Below are positions 42,792-51,945 of a stretch of DNA of 64,000 bases, one piece after another. The translations under genes and the position numbers were made by a program. This DNA comes from Hymenobacter ginkgonis. GTDB taxonomy: Bacteria; Bacteroidota; Bacteroidia; Cytophagales; Hymenobacteraceae. The notes below the pieces were generated by a model. It saw only the letters and a list, made by a program, of their open reading frames with translations. It was not told where the DNA came from and did not search any database. The DNA lies in contig NZ_WQKZ01000003.1 in NCBI RefSeq assembly GCF_009755225.1, positions 310,001 through 374,000 of the forward strand. Reading direction: 5' to 3'. Numbering within the stretch: the stretch's first letter is position 1; every line of letters begins with the position of its first letter.

Positions 42792-43272
42792 GGGGAAGGG
42801 TAGGATACTTAATAAGGTCTTAAAGGTACGAACGAGGCTAAAATGTGAATTTTGTAGAACTGATTAATTATTCAAGTATTTTAATGTTTATAAAAAATTC
42901 ATTGATATATGTTACCTGAACAGTAAGACTTAGCGCTGTTTGACTAAATGGTACCGTTTCCGTGTAAATAATTGAGTGTTCACTGTAAAAAATATAACTC
43001 AGGTATATCCAACTGCAGTACCTTGTTGTCAAGACATTACAATTGGTGTTTACATGCTTTAATCCTGCTCTACAGCCTTAACATAGATAAATTTATATTT
43101 GTAATTTACTTATATATTAACTGTAAGAAAAAATTGTAAAAGTTATATTTTGTTCCTGTCGAGCATTTTTATTTTTTTGTGATTTTATAGCACTACTTGG
43201 CTTTTTCTCCGTTAAATGCTTACTTTTGGTTCAGGAATAAAACCAGATAGATTTTAACTTAACCAACTTGTC
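42792..43272. other. AT-rich intergenic region at the left border of the polysaccharide locus, 481 bp
   Basis: Base composition changes abruptly from GC-rich icmF to AT-rich DNA. It holds the icmF promoter candidate on the left and the promoter of the polysaccharide locus on the right. No gene is evident. Confidence 0.6.
43197..43228 (+). promoter_or_regulatory. Promoter of the priming transferase: TTG (43197-43199) and TACTTTTG (43221-43228)
   Basis: Exact -7 box with a TTG element 21 nt upstream. The predicted 5' UTR is about 40 nt. Confidence 0.6.
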
Positions 43273-43902
43273 ATGAGCAAATACCGTACAGCCAGTAGGG
43301 TCGTAAGTCGTACAGATGAGGCCGTGAAGCGTAATTTCGACATTCTGTTTTCTTCTTTAGTACTCATCTTGCTCTTGAGCTGGCTGATTCCGCTGATTGC
43401 CATCATTATTAAGCTGGACTCTAAAGGACCAGTCTTTTTTAAGCAACTGCGCACGGGGAAGCACGGAAGACCTTTTTACTGCTTGAAGTTTCGTAGTATG
43501 GCTCCGAATACTGATTCAGACCACCGCCAAGCAACCCACAACGATAACCGGGTTACAAGAGTAGGTGCTTTTCTGCGCAAAACCAGTCTAGATGAATTAC
43601 CTCAGTTCATTAATGTCTTGCTAGGTGAAATGTCAGTAGTTGGCCCACGGCCACACATGCTTAAGCATACTGAAGATTATTCGCAGGTAATAGACAATTT
43701 CATGGACCGCCACATTGTGATGCCTGGTATTACAGGCTGGGCTCAAGTGAGTGGTCATCGCGGCGAGACTACAGAAACTATGGCGATGGCTAACCGTGTA
43801 AAAGCGGACATTTGGTACATGGAAAACTGGACACTCTTGCTTGACTTGCAAATAGTGTTGCTAACAGTTAATTGCTTTAAAGGCCATGAAAAAGCTTATT
43901 AG
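43273..43902 (+). CDS. Priming sugar-phosphate transferase (polyprenyl glycosylphosphotransferase, WcaJ/WbaP-type)
   Basis: 209 aa. It transfers a sugar-1-phosphate from a nucleotide sugar to undecaprenyl phosphate, the first step of repeat-unit assembly. It has one N-terminal re-entrant or membrane helix (LVLILLLSWLIPLIAIIIKLDS). The catalytic core follows: KQLRTGKHGRPFYCLKFRSM, LDELPQFINVLLGEMSVVGPRPHM and PGITGWAQVSG. It lacks the large N-terminal membrane domain of full-length WcaJ. It is the first gene of the locus, ended by its own terminator at 43967-44000. Confidence 0.9.
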   Translation: MSKYRTASRVVSRTDEAVKRNFDILFSSLVLILLLSWLIPLIAIIIKLDSKGPVFFKQLRTGKHGRPFYCLKFRSMAPNTDSDHRQATHNDNRVTRVGAFLRKTSLDELPQFINVLLGEMSVVGPRPHMLKHTEDYSQVIDNFMDRHIVMPGITGWAQVSGHRGETTETMAMANRVKADIWYMENWTLLLDLQIVLLTVNCFKGHEKAY

Positions 43903-43966
43903 TAATAATGTTTAGTCATCTTCTGATTTGAATAAACAAATACTCGAGATAATTAAAAAACTTTTC

Positions 43967-44000
43967 AAAAACCAGTAGCTAGTTTTAGCTACTGGTTTTT
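43967..44000 (+). terminator. Intrinsic terminator of the priming transferase gene
   Basis: A 15-bp stem (43967-43981 and 43986-44000), GTTT loop, ending in a T7 run. Confidence 0.85.
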
Positions 44001-44004
44001 TTGC

Positions 44005-44080
44005 GTTCTCGCCAATAAAAATAGAGATTTACTATATTATTTATATAATATAGTAAATCTCTATTTTTATTGGCGAGAAC
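44005..44080. repeat. Perfect 36-bp palindrome
   Basis: Arms 44005-44040 and 44045-44080 are exact reverse complements around TTAT. It starts 5 nt after the preceding terminator. Its core is AT-rich and its ends are GC-rich, so it does not look like a normal terminator. Confidence 0.85.
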
Positions 44081-44586
44081 GGTCAGCGGTTAGTGTGGTA
44101 GAAAGGAGTTGTTTGAAGTTAAACTCAGTCATTGACTGATGAACGCATTTCATGCAGGTGCAAACAAATCACTGTAAAGTGCCTTCCGCAAATTTATCAA
44201 ATAATCAAAAGCTGAACTATTCAGTTTTTTTATCCAATTGAATTAAATCGAGTAGCAACTAAAGTTAATTTGTATCAAAGCACTTTGGTGAGTAAGTTTG
44301 CTAAAGGTGTTTTAATAGAAAAAATCATATTATAAGCTAATAAGCTCTTTCGACTATCAGATATATTTCATCAAAGTAGGCAGTTAGAAGACAGTACTTA
44401 AAAAGGCTTTTGTCTTCACAATTGTAATAAATGCCCATTTTTTTATAAAAAATGTTGATAAATGCTTAGAAATTGAATTTCTACAAATTTTTAGCGCCTT
44501 AGTTTCGGCTTAGAATCCGACCTATTATGATTTTGCCGGATAGATTTGTACTATAATAGTTTTTTTAAAGTTTTTTTAATTTATGT

Positions 44587-44616
44587 TTTGAAATTTTACT
44601 GCTAATTGTATTTTTG
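44587..44616 (+). promoter_or_regulatory. Promoter: TTTG (44587-44590) and TATTTTTG (44609-44616)
   Basis: Both consensus elements are present with an 18-nt spacer. The box ends 45 nt before the ATG of the beta-helix gene. Confidence 0.6.
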
Positions 44617-44661
44617 CCCTAATGCTACTTTAGTGATTTTATCTTTTTCCTAATTTATTGT

Positions 44662-47600
44662 ATGGTTCTTTCTTGGTCTTTCAACAAGTTTAACGGGGTT
44701 ACCTACTGCTTTTGGCTATTAGTAGCACTATTTAGTCTCACGAGTATCAGTATTCAAGCACAGCCCGCTATTTTTCATAATAGCCCAGCCGTGCAACCTG
44801 GGGAGGCCCTGAGCCTCCAAGGACAATTTGGAGCTTCTGCTCAGGCTTATTTAGCTGTAGGCACTTCTACAACTGGGCAGCGATTACCCATACTAGTACA
44901 AAGCTCAGGGCATCTTATTGCGCAAGTGCCCACTGGCATTGCTTCCGACCTATATCAAGTGTGGGTGCTAGATGCTGGGCAGCGTAGCGCAAGTGTTTAC
45001 GTGAATCAAGCGCATGGCTTGCATTTCGATTCACCTGAAATCACGCCAGGAGGGAATATTCGGTTGTTTGGCCGCAATCTGCAACTGACCGGTACTACCC
45101 CACAAGTTCGGTTTGTGGCTCAGAATGGTAGTTCGGGGGGCGGCACGGCTCAAGTGCAGCCGTATGACGCCTATTCGATGCTCATAACGGCTCCAACGTC
45201 TTTGGTGCCCGGCCAAGTATATAATGTGTATGTGAGCAACGGCCGCGGTGGAACTGCTGGTGAAACGCTTGTCGGGCAATCATTAACTGCTATCACTGCT
45301 GGAACCGATTACTTTCAGCTAGGAGTAGCTTGGGGAGCTAAGTTTGACTTTTATAAAAACGTATATAATGTACGCACCGATGCGCGCCTAAGCAAAAAGG
45401 CTGTCGGCGATGGTGTCACCAACGACTTGGCTGCCATTCAGGCTGCCGTAGATAAAGCTAGTGCTGATGGGGGAGGGGTAGTCTTTATTCCTGCCGGTAC
45501 TTATAAATTGGCCCTGAATGCTGGTGGTGGCCTTTACATGCGCAACCGTGTGGTAGTGCAGGGGGCCGGCAAAAACTTGACTATCCTGCGTTTTGGGTAC
45601 GGCTCGGAAGCAGCAGGCTGGAGCCCCGATGGGCACTGGGGCCTTCTTTGGGAGTCGCCAAAGCAAGCTGGCCTGGCTGACTTGGCTTTGCTAAACGTAG
45701 ATAATACGGGTAGCTTCTATAACAACATGGCGGGCAATGGCACCGAGCTGTTCATGCAGCGTATCCGGTTTGATATGAACCTAGGCTCCTGGCTATCCTG
45801 GAACAATTCTGATAAAATTGTTATCAGCAATTCCGAGTTCACGCAGGGAGTGGATGCCAAGGCTGGCTACCGGGGCCCCCTGCAAATCAATGGTACCAAG
45901 AACTTTGTAGTAGCTCACAATAGCTTTACATATGCTGTCGATGGCTTGAATTTGAATACCACGAACCGCGGTGTTTTTGAGGACAACAAGGTTTATCGTG
46001 ATGGTAGTGCTCGGTGGCCAGAGGCGCTTAACTTAGTCAACCATGTGCTGATTATGAACTTTGCGGAGGATGTAGCGGTGCTAAATAACCTTTTCAAGGT
46101 TATCAACGGCCCTGCTCAAAACATCAACGATGGTGAAACCATCATTGCCGAAGGTGGTGGGGGCTACGGTGCACGCATCGATGAAGACGCTGGTACTGCC
46201 ACCGCTACTACCCCCACTACATTGCAAGACAATAGCAAAAACTGGCCGGCCATGATTCAGCACCCGGTAGTGGCGATAGTGCGGGGTCCCGGTATGGGGC
46301 AATGGCGGCGCATTGCTAGCCGCACCTCTACTACCCTAACGGTGGACCAGCCCTGGACAGTGACGCCGCAGGCCGGCAGCCGCTATGCTATCTTCAACTG
46401 GGGCGCTCGTAGCTGGATTATCCAAGGCAACACGCTGGAAGGCAACCGCCGGGGCATCACATTCTACCAAAACGCCACTGCCGATATAGCAATCGTAAAT
46501 AACACGCTAACTAACAGTGGCTCTATCGATTTGACGCCCTGGCAGATGGATAACTCGCCGGCTGGGGTACCGCAAGAGTTTTTGCCAGTATATGACACCC
46601 AAATAACGGGTAATAATGTGGCCGACATAGACGGTTCGAACGGGGTATTTATTGGGGTGCACACCATTCAATATTTGCAGCCTCGCTCGTTTGGTACCTC
46701 CGTTATCGGGGTAGAAGTGCGGCGCAATACCCTTACAGCTCACCAGCCCAACGTGCCGGCGGTAGTTGATGCAAATTTTCCGGAAGGCTATATTAACGAC
46801 TTGCATTTCCAGCCGGGCTCCAGCAATTACATCGATGAGCAGACGCCCGCAATACTAGGGACTATTTTCCAAGATAATACGGCAATTAACTGCGATAATG
46901 CGGTGCACCTCAACTCAGGGGCTTATAACACACTGGTGTGCAATACGAAACTGGTTAATTCGCCTAATCTGATAGAAGATATTAAGTTTAATGCTATCAC
47001 GCATGGTTCGGTGAGCACGGCAAGCTGCCCCACTTCGGCGCCGACTGCTAGTGCCCTACCCCCCGTTGCCGACCCCAAGACTAACCCTGTAGTTCCGCAT
47101 AATACCAGCGGTACACGCCTAATGCCCCTCACTGGCTCCGACCCTAACCCCAATGGCTGGGTGGTTGGCTTCAACCTGCGTACCCTACCCCCCACAACGC
47201 AAGGCGTCATTTATTTAAATGGCAGCCCTGCTAAAACACAAGACTGGGTACCCACTAGCCAGGCTAATGCGTTGACCTTTCAACCTGCCAATAATTATAC
47301 GGGGCAAGTTGTATTTACCTATACTGCTACCAACGACCAAAGCCTTATCAGCTCGGCCGTTCCTTTTACAGTACCGGTAGCTAATCCTCTACCCGTAGCA
47401 CTCACTCAGTTTGATGCTAAAATGCAGGGCTTAGATGCACTGCTAACCTGGCAGACTGCTTCGGAAGTTAACAACGATTTCTTTGAAATTGAGCGCAGCA
47501 CCGATGCCAGTACTTTTGCAACGGTTGGCAGGGTAACAGCTAAGGGTACCGCTTCGAGCTATTCTTTTACAGATACTGGCATAGGCAGTCAACTTCAAGG

Positions 47601-47925
47601 AATAGTTTACTACCGCCTGCGGCAAGTAGACTTAGATGGTACTACCACCTACTCGCCTACCCAAGCGGTTACACTTACTAAGGTGGCTACAACGGTGCAA
47701 GCTTATCCTAACCCTACAACCAGTGAGCTTACAGTGCGTTTACCAAGTGCTGGTGCCAAGCTTATCATTTACACCGCAGCTGGCCAGCAGATAATGGAAA
47801 CTTCTACCATTACTGCGGAGCAAACTATTGATGTGCGCAAGTTGCCAGCTGGGGTATATCTCCTACGTATTAAACCAACGCAAGGCCCTGACAATCAAGT
47901 TTCCTTTGTCAAAGAAGCATCTTAA
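44662..47925 (+). CDS. T9SS-secreted right-handed beta-helix (pectate lyase superfamily) protein
   Basis: 1087 aa. Signal peptide (LLVALFSLTSISIQAQ), then IPT/Ig-like repeats (about 35-235). A Pectate_lyase_3-type beta-helix starts at GDGVTNDLAAIQAAVDKA...GGGVVFIPAGTY (about 247-283) and runs to about 800, with repeated N-N and I-x-x-N turns. From about residue 909 it has the linker PLPVALTQFDAK...TWQTASEVNNDFFEIERS and a type A sorting domain (AYPNPTTSELTV ... LPAGVYLLRIKP). It would be exported across the outer membrane and attached at the surface. In this position it may cleave, trim or bind the polysaccharide made by the locus. Catalytic residues cannot be identified by eye. Confidence 0.85.
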   Translation: MVLSWSFNKFNGVTYCFWLLVALFSLTSISIQAQPAIFHNSPAVQPGEALSLQGQFGASAQAYLAVGTSTTGQRLPILVQSSGHLIAQVPTGIASDLYQVWVLDAGQRSASVYVNQAHGLHFDSPEITPGGNIRLFGRNLQLTGTTPQVRFVAQNGSSGGGTAQVQPYDAYSMLITAPTSLVPGQVYNVYVSNGRGGTAGETLVGQSLTAITAGTDYFQLGVAWGAKFDFYKNVYNVRTDARLSKKAVGDGVTNDLAAIQAAVDKASADGGGVVFIPAGTYKLALNAGGGLYMRNRVVVQGAGKNLTILRFGYGSEAAGWSPDGHWGLLWESPKQAGLADLALLNVDNTGSFYNNMAGNGTELFMQRIRFDMNLGSWLSWNNSDKIVISNSEFTQGVDAKAGYRGPLQINGTKNFVVAHNSFTYAVDGLNLNTTNRGVFEDNKVYRDGSARWPEALNLVNHVLIMNFAEDVAVLNNLFKVINGPAQNINDGETIIAEGGGGYGARIDEDAGTATATTPTTLQDNSKNWPAMIQHPVVAIVRGPGMGQWRRIASRTSTTLTVDQPWTVTPQAGSRYAIFNWGARSWIIQGNTLEGNRRGITFYQNATADIAIVNNTLTNSGSIDLTPWQMDNSPAGVPQEFLPVYDTQITGNNVADIDGSNGVFIGVHTIQYLQPRSFGTSVIGVEVRRNTLTAHQPNVPAVVDANFPEGYINDLHFQPGSSNYIDEQTPAILGTIFQDNTAINCDNAVHLNSGAYNTLVCNTKLVNSPNLIEDIKFNAITHGSVSTASCPTSAPTASALPPVADPKTNPVVPHNTSGTRLMPLTGSDPNPNGWVVGFNLRTLPPTTQGVIYLNGSPAKTQDWVPTSQANALTFQPANNYTGQVVFTYTATNDQSLISSAVPFTVPVANPLPVALTQFDAKMQGLDALLTWQTASEVNNDFFEIERSTDASTFATVGRVTAKGTASSYSFTDTGIGSQLQGIVYYRLRQVDLDGTTTYSPTQAVTLTKVATTVQAYPNPTTSELTVRLPSAGAKLIIYTAAGQQIMETSTITAEQTIDVRKLPAGVYLLRIKPTQGPDNQVSFVKEAS

Positions 47926-48700
47926 GTAAATACTCAATCAAGTGTAGGCTTAGACGGGCTTACTAGCCGCTTAAGCAAATAAGGAGAGCGGGAGCGCAAC
48001 AGTGTGGATAAAAATTATCCACGCTGTTGCGCTCCCGCTCTCCTTATTTATATGTCCTCTGAACTCACACTAGCAGAAGTGGGCGATGCATAAGTCTCAG
48101 TGCTAGTGGGCCAAAATTTGCAGTCGAATAGTAAGCAGTCCGTTTAGCGCTGTATCTTGCCAGCTATTGTAAACCAGCTTATTTAGCAGCTACTTTCAGC
48201 TTATAGTGTCAATACCAAAAATCTGCGCAACACTTAAATACAACACCTGTAAATTTTAATTCTGATTAGAATAGATTTAGCAGATGGCTGAAGTTTAGTG
48301 CAAAACACATTATTATTTTTTCAAGTTAACAATAGTATAATATAATGAATTTCATGCTCTTTTACTTCCGAGTAAGAAGTAAAAGTGAGTGGTCAATCAG
48401 TAGGCAACGGCTCGTTCTTGCAAAGCATGGATTGAATAATGTCGTTACCCTCTTCTCCTGTTATGAAGTTGTTCGGTAGCTATTAAGAGCCATTTTATGA
48501 AAGTAAGCGATTGATAATTAATAGTTTGTAATAAAACCAAAAAGCTACTAATAATTTACTTTATCTCACATTTTTTATGGCAAAAGAAATAGCTGTATCT
48601 TGCGTAACAATCCTACTCAGGTAAGGGCTGCCTGAGCCTTCCCACCCAATATAACTTTTCTTGGAAGAGCGTTTACTTAACCAGTAAAACATCATCACGC
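47926..48700. other. AT-rich intergenic region, 775 bp
   Basis: Contains the 35-bp hairpin at 47977-48049 and, near the right end, TAACTTTT (48652-48659) as a weak -7 candidate for the export gene. No gene is evident in between. Confidence 0.55.
47977..48049. terminator. Very long hairpin terminator (35-bp stem, one mismatch)
   Basis: Arms 47977-48011 and 48015-48049 with a 3-nt loop, AAATAAGG at one end and CCTTATTT at the other. It lies 51 bp past the stop of the beta-helix gene. Confidence 0.8.
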
Positions 48701-49501
48701 GTGCAAAAACATCTAACCAACTGCGTCCTGTTTTCACTTCTTCTGCTAGCGTTTGCATCGTGCAGGCCTAGCAGAAACCTGGTTTATTTCAGTGACTTGA
48801 ATAACTCGGAGAACTATCAAACGAAAGTGCAGAATGAAGCTGCCTTGCGAATTCAACCCGATGATTTGCTTAGCATCCGGTTGAATAGCCTGAGCCAAGA
48901 GTCAAATGCCTTGTTCAACAGAGGTATACTGCAAGCCCCAGGTACTTCTACTACTAACTTGACGCCGGAAGTAGTCACACCTAGTGATGGTTATTTAGTT
49001 GACCCTGAAGGTAATATAGATTTCCCAGTACTGGGTAAAGTGATGTTAGCAGGCCTAACAAGAGAAGAGGCCACTGTGAAAATAACTAATGCAGTCGCGA
49101 AGTATGTTAAAGACCCTATCATTACAGTTAGGTTACTTAACTTCAAGATTACAGTTATTGGCGAAGTAAATAAGCCATCTACTTTTGTTGTTCCTACTGG
49201 TAGAATTAACATCTTGGAAGCGTTGGGGTTAGCTGGCGATATGACTGCCTACGGGCGACGCGAAAACGTGCTACTGGTGCGGGAGCGAAACGGCATACGC
49301 AGCACTACTCGGCTTAATCTGAACAATAAGGAGCTGTTAAATTCTCCTAATTTTTATTTGCAGCAGAACGACGTCGTTTATGTTGTGCCCGACAGATTGA
49401 AGGAGGTGCAAGCCAGCACAAATACCCGTACGATAACCATTGCTACTATGGCAATATCGGTACTCGTAGCCTTGATATTCAACTTTCAGAATATTTTCTA
49501 A
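48701..49501 (+). CDS. Polysaccharide export lipoprotein (Wza/OPX family)
   Basis: 266 aa, GTG start. Lipobox LAFASC puts the lipid-modified Cys at residue 21. A Poly_export domain follows (LRIQPDDLLSIRLNSL ... DPEGNIDFPVLGKVMLAGLTREEA), then a SLBB domain (KITVIGEVNKPSTFVVPTGRINILEALGLAGDMTAYGRRENVLLVRE). It ends with a C-terminal membrane helix (TIATMAISVLVALIFNF). It forms the periplasmic/outer-membrane export channel and pairs with the Wzc-like kinase encoded 12 bp downstream. Confidence 0.93.
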   Translation: MQKHLTNCVLFSLLLLAFASCRPSRNLVYFSDLNNSENYQTKVQNEAALRIQPDDLLSIRLNSLSQESNALFNRGILQAPGTSTTNLTPEVVTPSDGYLVDPEGNIDFPVLGKVMLAGLTREEATVKITNAVAKYVKDPIITVRLLNFKITVIGEVNKPSTFVVPTGRINILEALGLAGDMTAYGRRENVLLVRERNGIRSTTRLNLNNKELLNSPNFYLQQNDVVYVVPDRLKEVQASTNTRTITIATMAISVLVALIFNFQNIF

Positions 49502-49513
49502 TATTAATGCTGT

Positions 49514-51850
49514 ATGGATATGTCTAATGCTCCGCTTCAATCTGACGGCATAGAGCAGCCTAACCACAAATTTGTGATAGCGCGCTACCTCAGGTATTGG
49601 TATTTGTTTGCGCTGGGTTTACTTCTGGCACTTGGCGGCACCTACTTATACATCCGCTATACTACCCCTCTGTACAGTATTAGCAGCCTCATCCTGATTA
49701 AGGACCGGCGCGACAACCCGGCGCAGCCACGGCCAGAGCAGTTCGAATATACTAATACCCTGAACTCGGCTAAGAACATTGATAACGAACTTATCTTGCT
49801 CAAATCAGTGAGCTTGATGCAGCGCGTACTAACGGAACTATCGCTTAACACGAGCTACTACGTGAAGGGCCAGGTGCGCAACCAGGAAATTTACCAGGCC
49901 ACCTTGCCATTTAAGCTGATTATTAATAAGTTAGATTCAACGGCATTCAATAAGACCATTACAATAAGCCCGAAGGGTAGCAACAGCTTTGTGCTTGAGG
50001 AGGTCGGACAGACGCCTACTACGCATCAATTTGGTCAGCTAATCCGTCGGTCGTACGCCTCCTTCACGGTAGTAAGTTCGCCAACGGTGCTGGCCAATAA
50101 AAGCGGTAAACCATTCATTGTTAAGTTTCAGGACCTACGTAAGGCTGCCATAGATTACTCTAAGAAACTCAGTGTTACGGCCGTAAATAAACAAGCTAGC
50201 ATGCTGAGCCTTAATCTAGTAGACCCCGTGCCAGAGAAAGGCAAGGAAATTCTCAACCGGCTGGTGCAGGTATATAATAAAGAGTCCATTGAGGATAAGG
50301 ATGCTATCGCAGCGCATACTATTGATTTTATCGATGAGCGCCTGAAATACCTTGGTACCGAACTGACAGACGTGGAGAAGGGGGTAGAGACTTTCAAACG
50401 CCAGAACGATGTGGCAGATGTAAGCTCGCAGATTAATCAATCTCTGGTAGACGTCAGTGACTTCAATAAGCAGATAGCTGATTACGGCATTCAGCTGTCG
50501 GTCATCACTACGATTGGCCAGTACATTAGCAAGCCAGGCAATGAGCAACAGCTTATTCCGAGCACGTTGAATGTGCAAGATCCAACGCTGTCAGGGTTAA
50601 TTACTAAGTTTAACGAATTGCAGCTAGACCGGGAGCGGCTCCTGCGTAACGTTCAGCTTAGCAACCCAATAGTAGAGAGTATGGGTGAGCAGCTTGCCAA
50701 TCTGCGGGGTAATATTCTAGAAAATATTACTACTATTAAAAACAACCTGACCTATACCAGGCAGAGCCTACAAGCCAAAGCTGGGCAGTCAGGCTCGCGC
50801 ATCCAGCGTGTGCCTACCATTGAGCGGGGCTTACAAGAAATTAATCGGCAGCAAGAGCTTAAGCGCTCACTGTATTTATACCTATTGCAGAAGCGGGAAG
50901 AGGCGGCCTTATCGCTTGCTGCTACGGTTTCGAGTGCGCGTGTCGTTGACCCCGCTATTGCCAGCGATGACCCGGTAAGCCCGCAAAAGCCGGCCGTATT
51001 AGTGCTAGCCTTAATCCTTGGACTAGGCCTACCCTTTGCCTTCGTTTATGTGAAGGGGTTGATGAATGATAAAGTGCAGCTCCTTAAAGAGGTAACTGAT
51101 GTAACTAATGTGCCTATTTTGGGTGAATTAGTGCACAACAAATCAAAGGAGCGGGTGGTAATCACTCGCGTAAGCCGCACGCCTTTGGCTGAAATGTTCC
51201 GGCTCATCCGCACCAACTTTCAGTTTGCTACACTCAATCAGCCAAATAAGGTTGTGCTGGTTACTTCAAGTATGAGTGGGGAAGGCAAATCCTTTTTCAG
51301 TCTCAACTTGGCAGCCAGCTTGGTAGTTGCCGGCAAAAGCGTTGTGTTAATCAGCCTAGACTTACGTAAGAACGAGGTAGTTGACGCTGCTGTGGCGCCG
51401 GAAGGTATGGGCATGACAGAGTACCTGCTTTCGGATGATATATCGGTTAACGATGTAGTCTTCCCGTCAGCTGAAGTGCCAGGCTTACAGCGTATAAGCG
51501 CTGGCGCGTTGCCCTTTAACCCCGCAGAGGTGCTCATGAGTCCCCGGATGGTGAAGATATTGGATGTGTTGAAGCAGAGCTTCGACCACATTATCATCGA
51601 CTCTTCGCCGGTAGGCCAAGTGGTAGATGCTTTTGCCTTGGCTCCCTACGTTGATTATACCATCTATGTAGTGCGGTATAACTTCACGCAGAAAGCGCAG
51701 CTGGAAATTATTAATAAGATTCAGGCCGATAAGAAGCTCTTTCCCATTGCCTTGGTAATCAACGATGCCAAGAAAAACAACCTGCACGACTACGGGTATG
51801 GCAACGGATATGGCTACAAAGAGGATGAAGTGAGAACCAAACTCGCTTAA
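49514..51850 (+). CDS. Wzc-like polysaccharide co-polymerase / BY-type tyrosine kinase
   Basis: 778 aa. A Wzz domain with a first membrane helix (about 29-48), a long periplasmic coiled-coil part and a GNVR segment lead to a second membrane helix (AVLVLALILGLGLPFAFVYV). The cytoplasmic kinase has Walker A SSMSGEGKS (about 585-593), Walker A' LISLDLRK and Walker B HIIIDSSP. In Walker A', Ser stands where many BY-kinases have the first Asp. The C-terminal tail DYGYGNGYGYK is the Tyr cluster for autophosphorylation. It controls chain length and export with the Wza-like protein. No matching phosphatase gene is in the locus. Confidence 0.93.
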   Translation: MDMSNAPLQSDGIEQPNHKFVIARYLRYWYLFALGLLLALGGTYLYIRYTTPLYSISSLILIKDRRDNPAQPRPEQFEYTNTLNSAKNIDNELILLKSVSLMQRVLTELSLNTSYYVKGQVRNQEIYQATLPFKLIINKLDSTAFNKTITISPKGSNSFVLEEVGQTPTTHQFGQLIRRSYASFTVVSSPTVLANKSGKPFIVKFQDLRKAAIDYSKKLSVTAVNKQASMLSLNLVDPVPEKGKEILNRLVQVYNKESIEDKDAIAAHTIDFIDERLKYLGTELTDVEKGVETFKRQNDVADVSSQINQSLVDVSDFNKQIADYGIQLSVITTIGQYISKPGNEQQLIPSTLNVQDPTLSGLITKFNELQLDRERLLRNVQLSNPIVESMGEQLANLRGNILENITTIKNNLTYTRQSLQAKAGQSGSRIQRVPTIERGLQEINRQQELKRSLYLYLLQKREEAALSLAATVSSARVVDPAIASDDPVSPQKPAVLVLALILGLGLPFAFVYVKGLMNDKVQLLKEVTDVTNVPILGELVHNKSKERVVITRVSRTPLAEMFRLIRTNFQFATLNQPNKVVLVTSSMSGEGKSFFSLNLAASLVVAGKSVVLISLDLRKNEVVDAAVAPEGMGMTEYLLSDDISVNDVVFPSAEVPGLQRISAGALPFNPAEVLMSPRMVKILDVLKQSFDHIIIDSSPVGQVVDAFALAPYVDYTIYVVRYNFTQKAQLEIINKIQADKKLFPIALVINDAKKNNLHDYGYGNGYGYKEDEVRTKLA

Positions 51851-51853
51851 GTA

Positions 51854-51901
51854 GTAGCAGCCCTACCCCCTTCCTATAAAGCGAAGGGGTAGGGCTGCTA
51901 C
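51854..51901 (+). terminator. Hairpin terminator after the kinase gene
   Basis: Arms 51854-51873 and 51883-51901 pair with one bulged C. Both arms contain the CCTACCCC / GGGGTAGG octamer that is frequent in this window. Confidence 0.7.
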
Positions 51902-51945
51902 GAACGAGTGCCCACACTTGGTACTCGTTACTAACTCAATAAGGT

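Larger units (their letters stand above)
43903..44661. other. AT-rich intergenic region with two hairpins, 759 bp
   Basis: Contains the terminator at 43967-44000, the 36-bp palindrome at 44005-44080 and, at its right end, the promoter of the beta-helix gene. About 500 bp in between (44090-44580) hold no gene that I can support. Confidence 0.6.

Noticed and set aside
39366..43272. Cobalamin riboswitch upstream of icmF
   Set aside because: No B12-box-like sequence or suitable structured leader seen; the predicted 5' UTR is short.
43903..44661. Possible CRISPR or direct-repeat array in the AT-rich spacer
   Set aside because: Only two inverted repeats are present; there are no regularly spaced direct repeats and no cas genes in the window.
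48561..48758. 65-codon minus-strand frame upstream of the export lipoprotein
   Set aside because: Overlaps the start of the real gene and has no start context or family.
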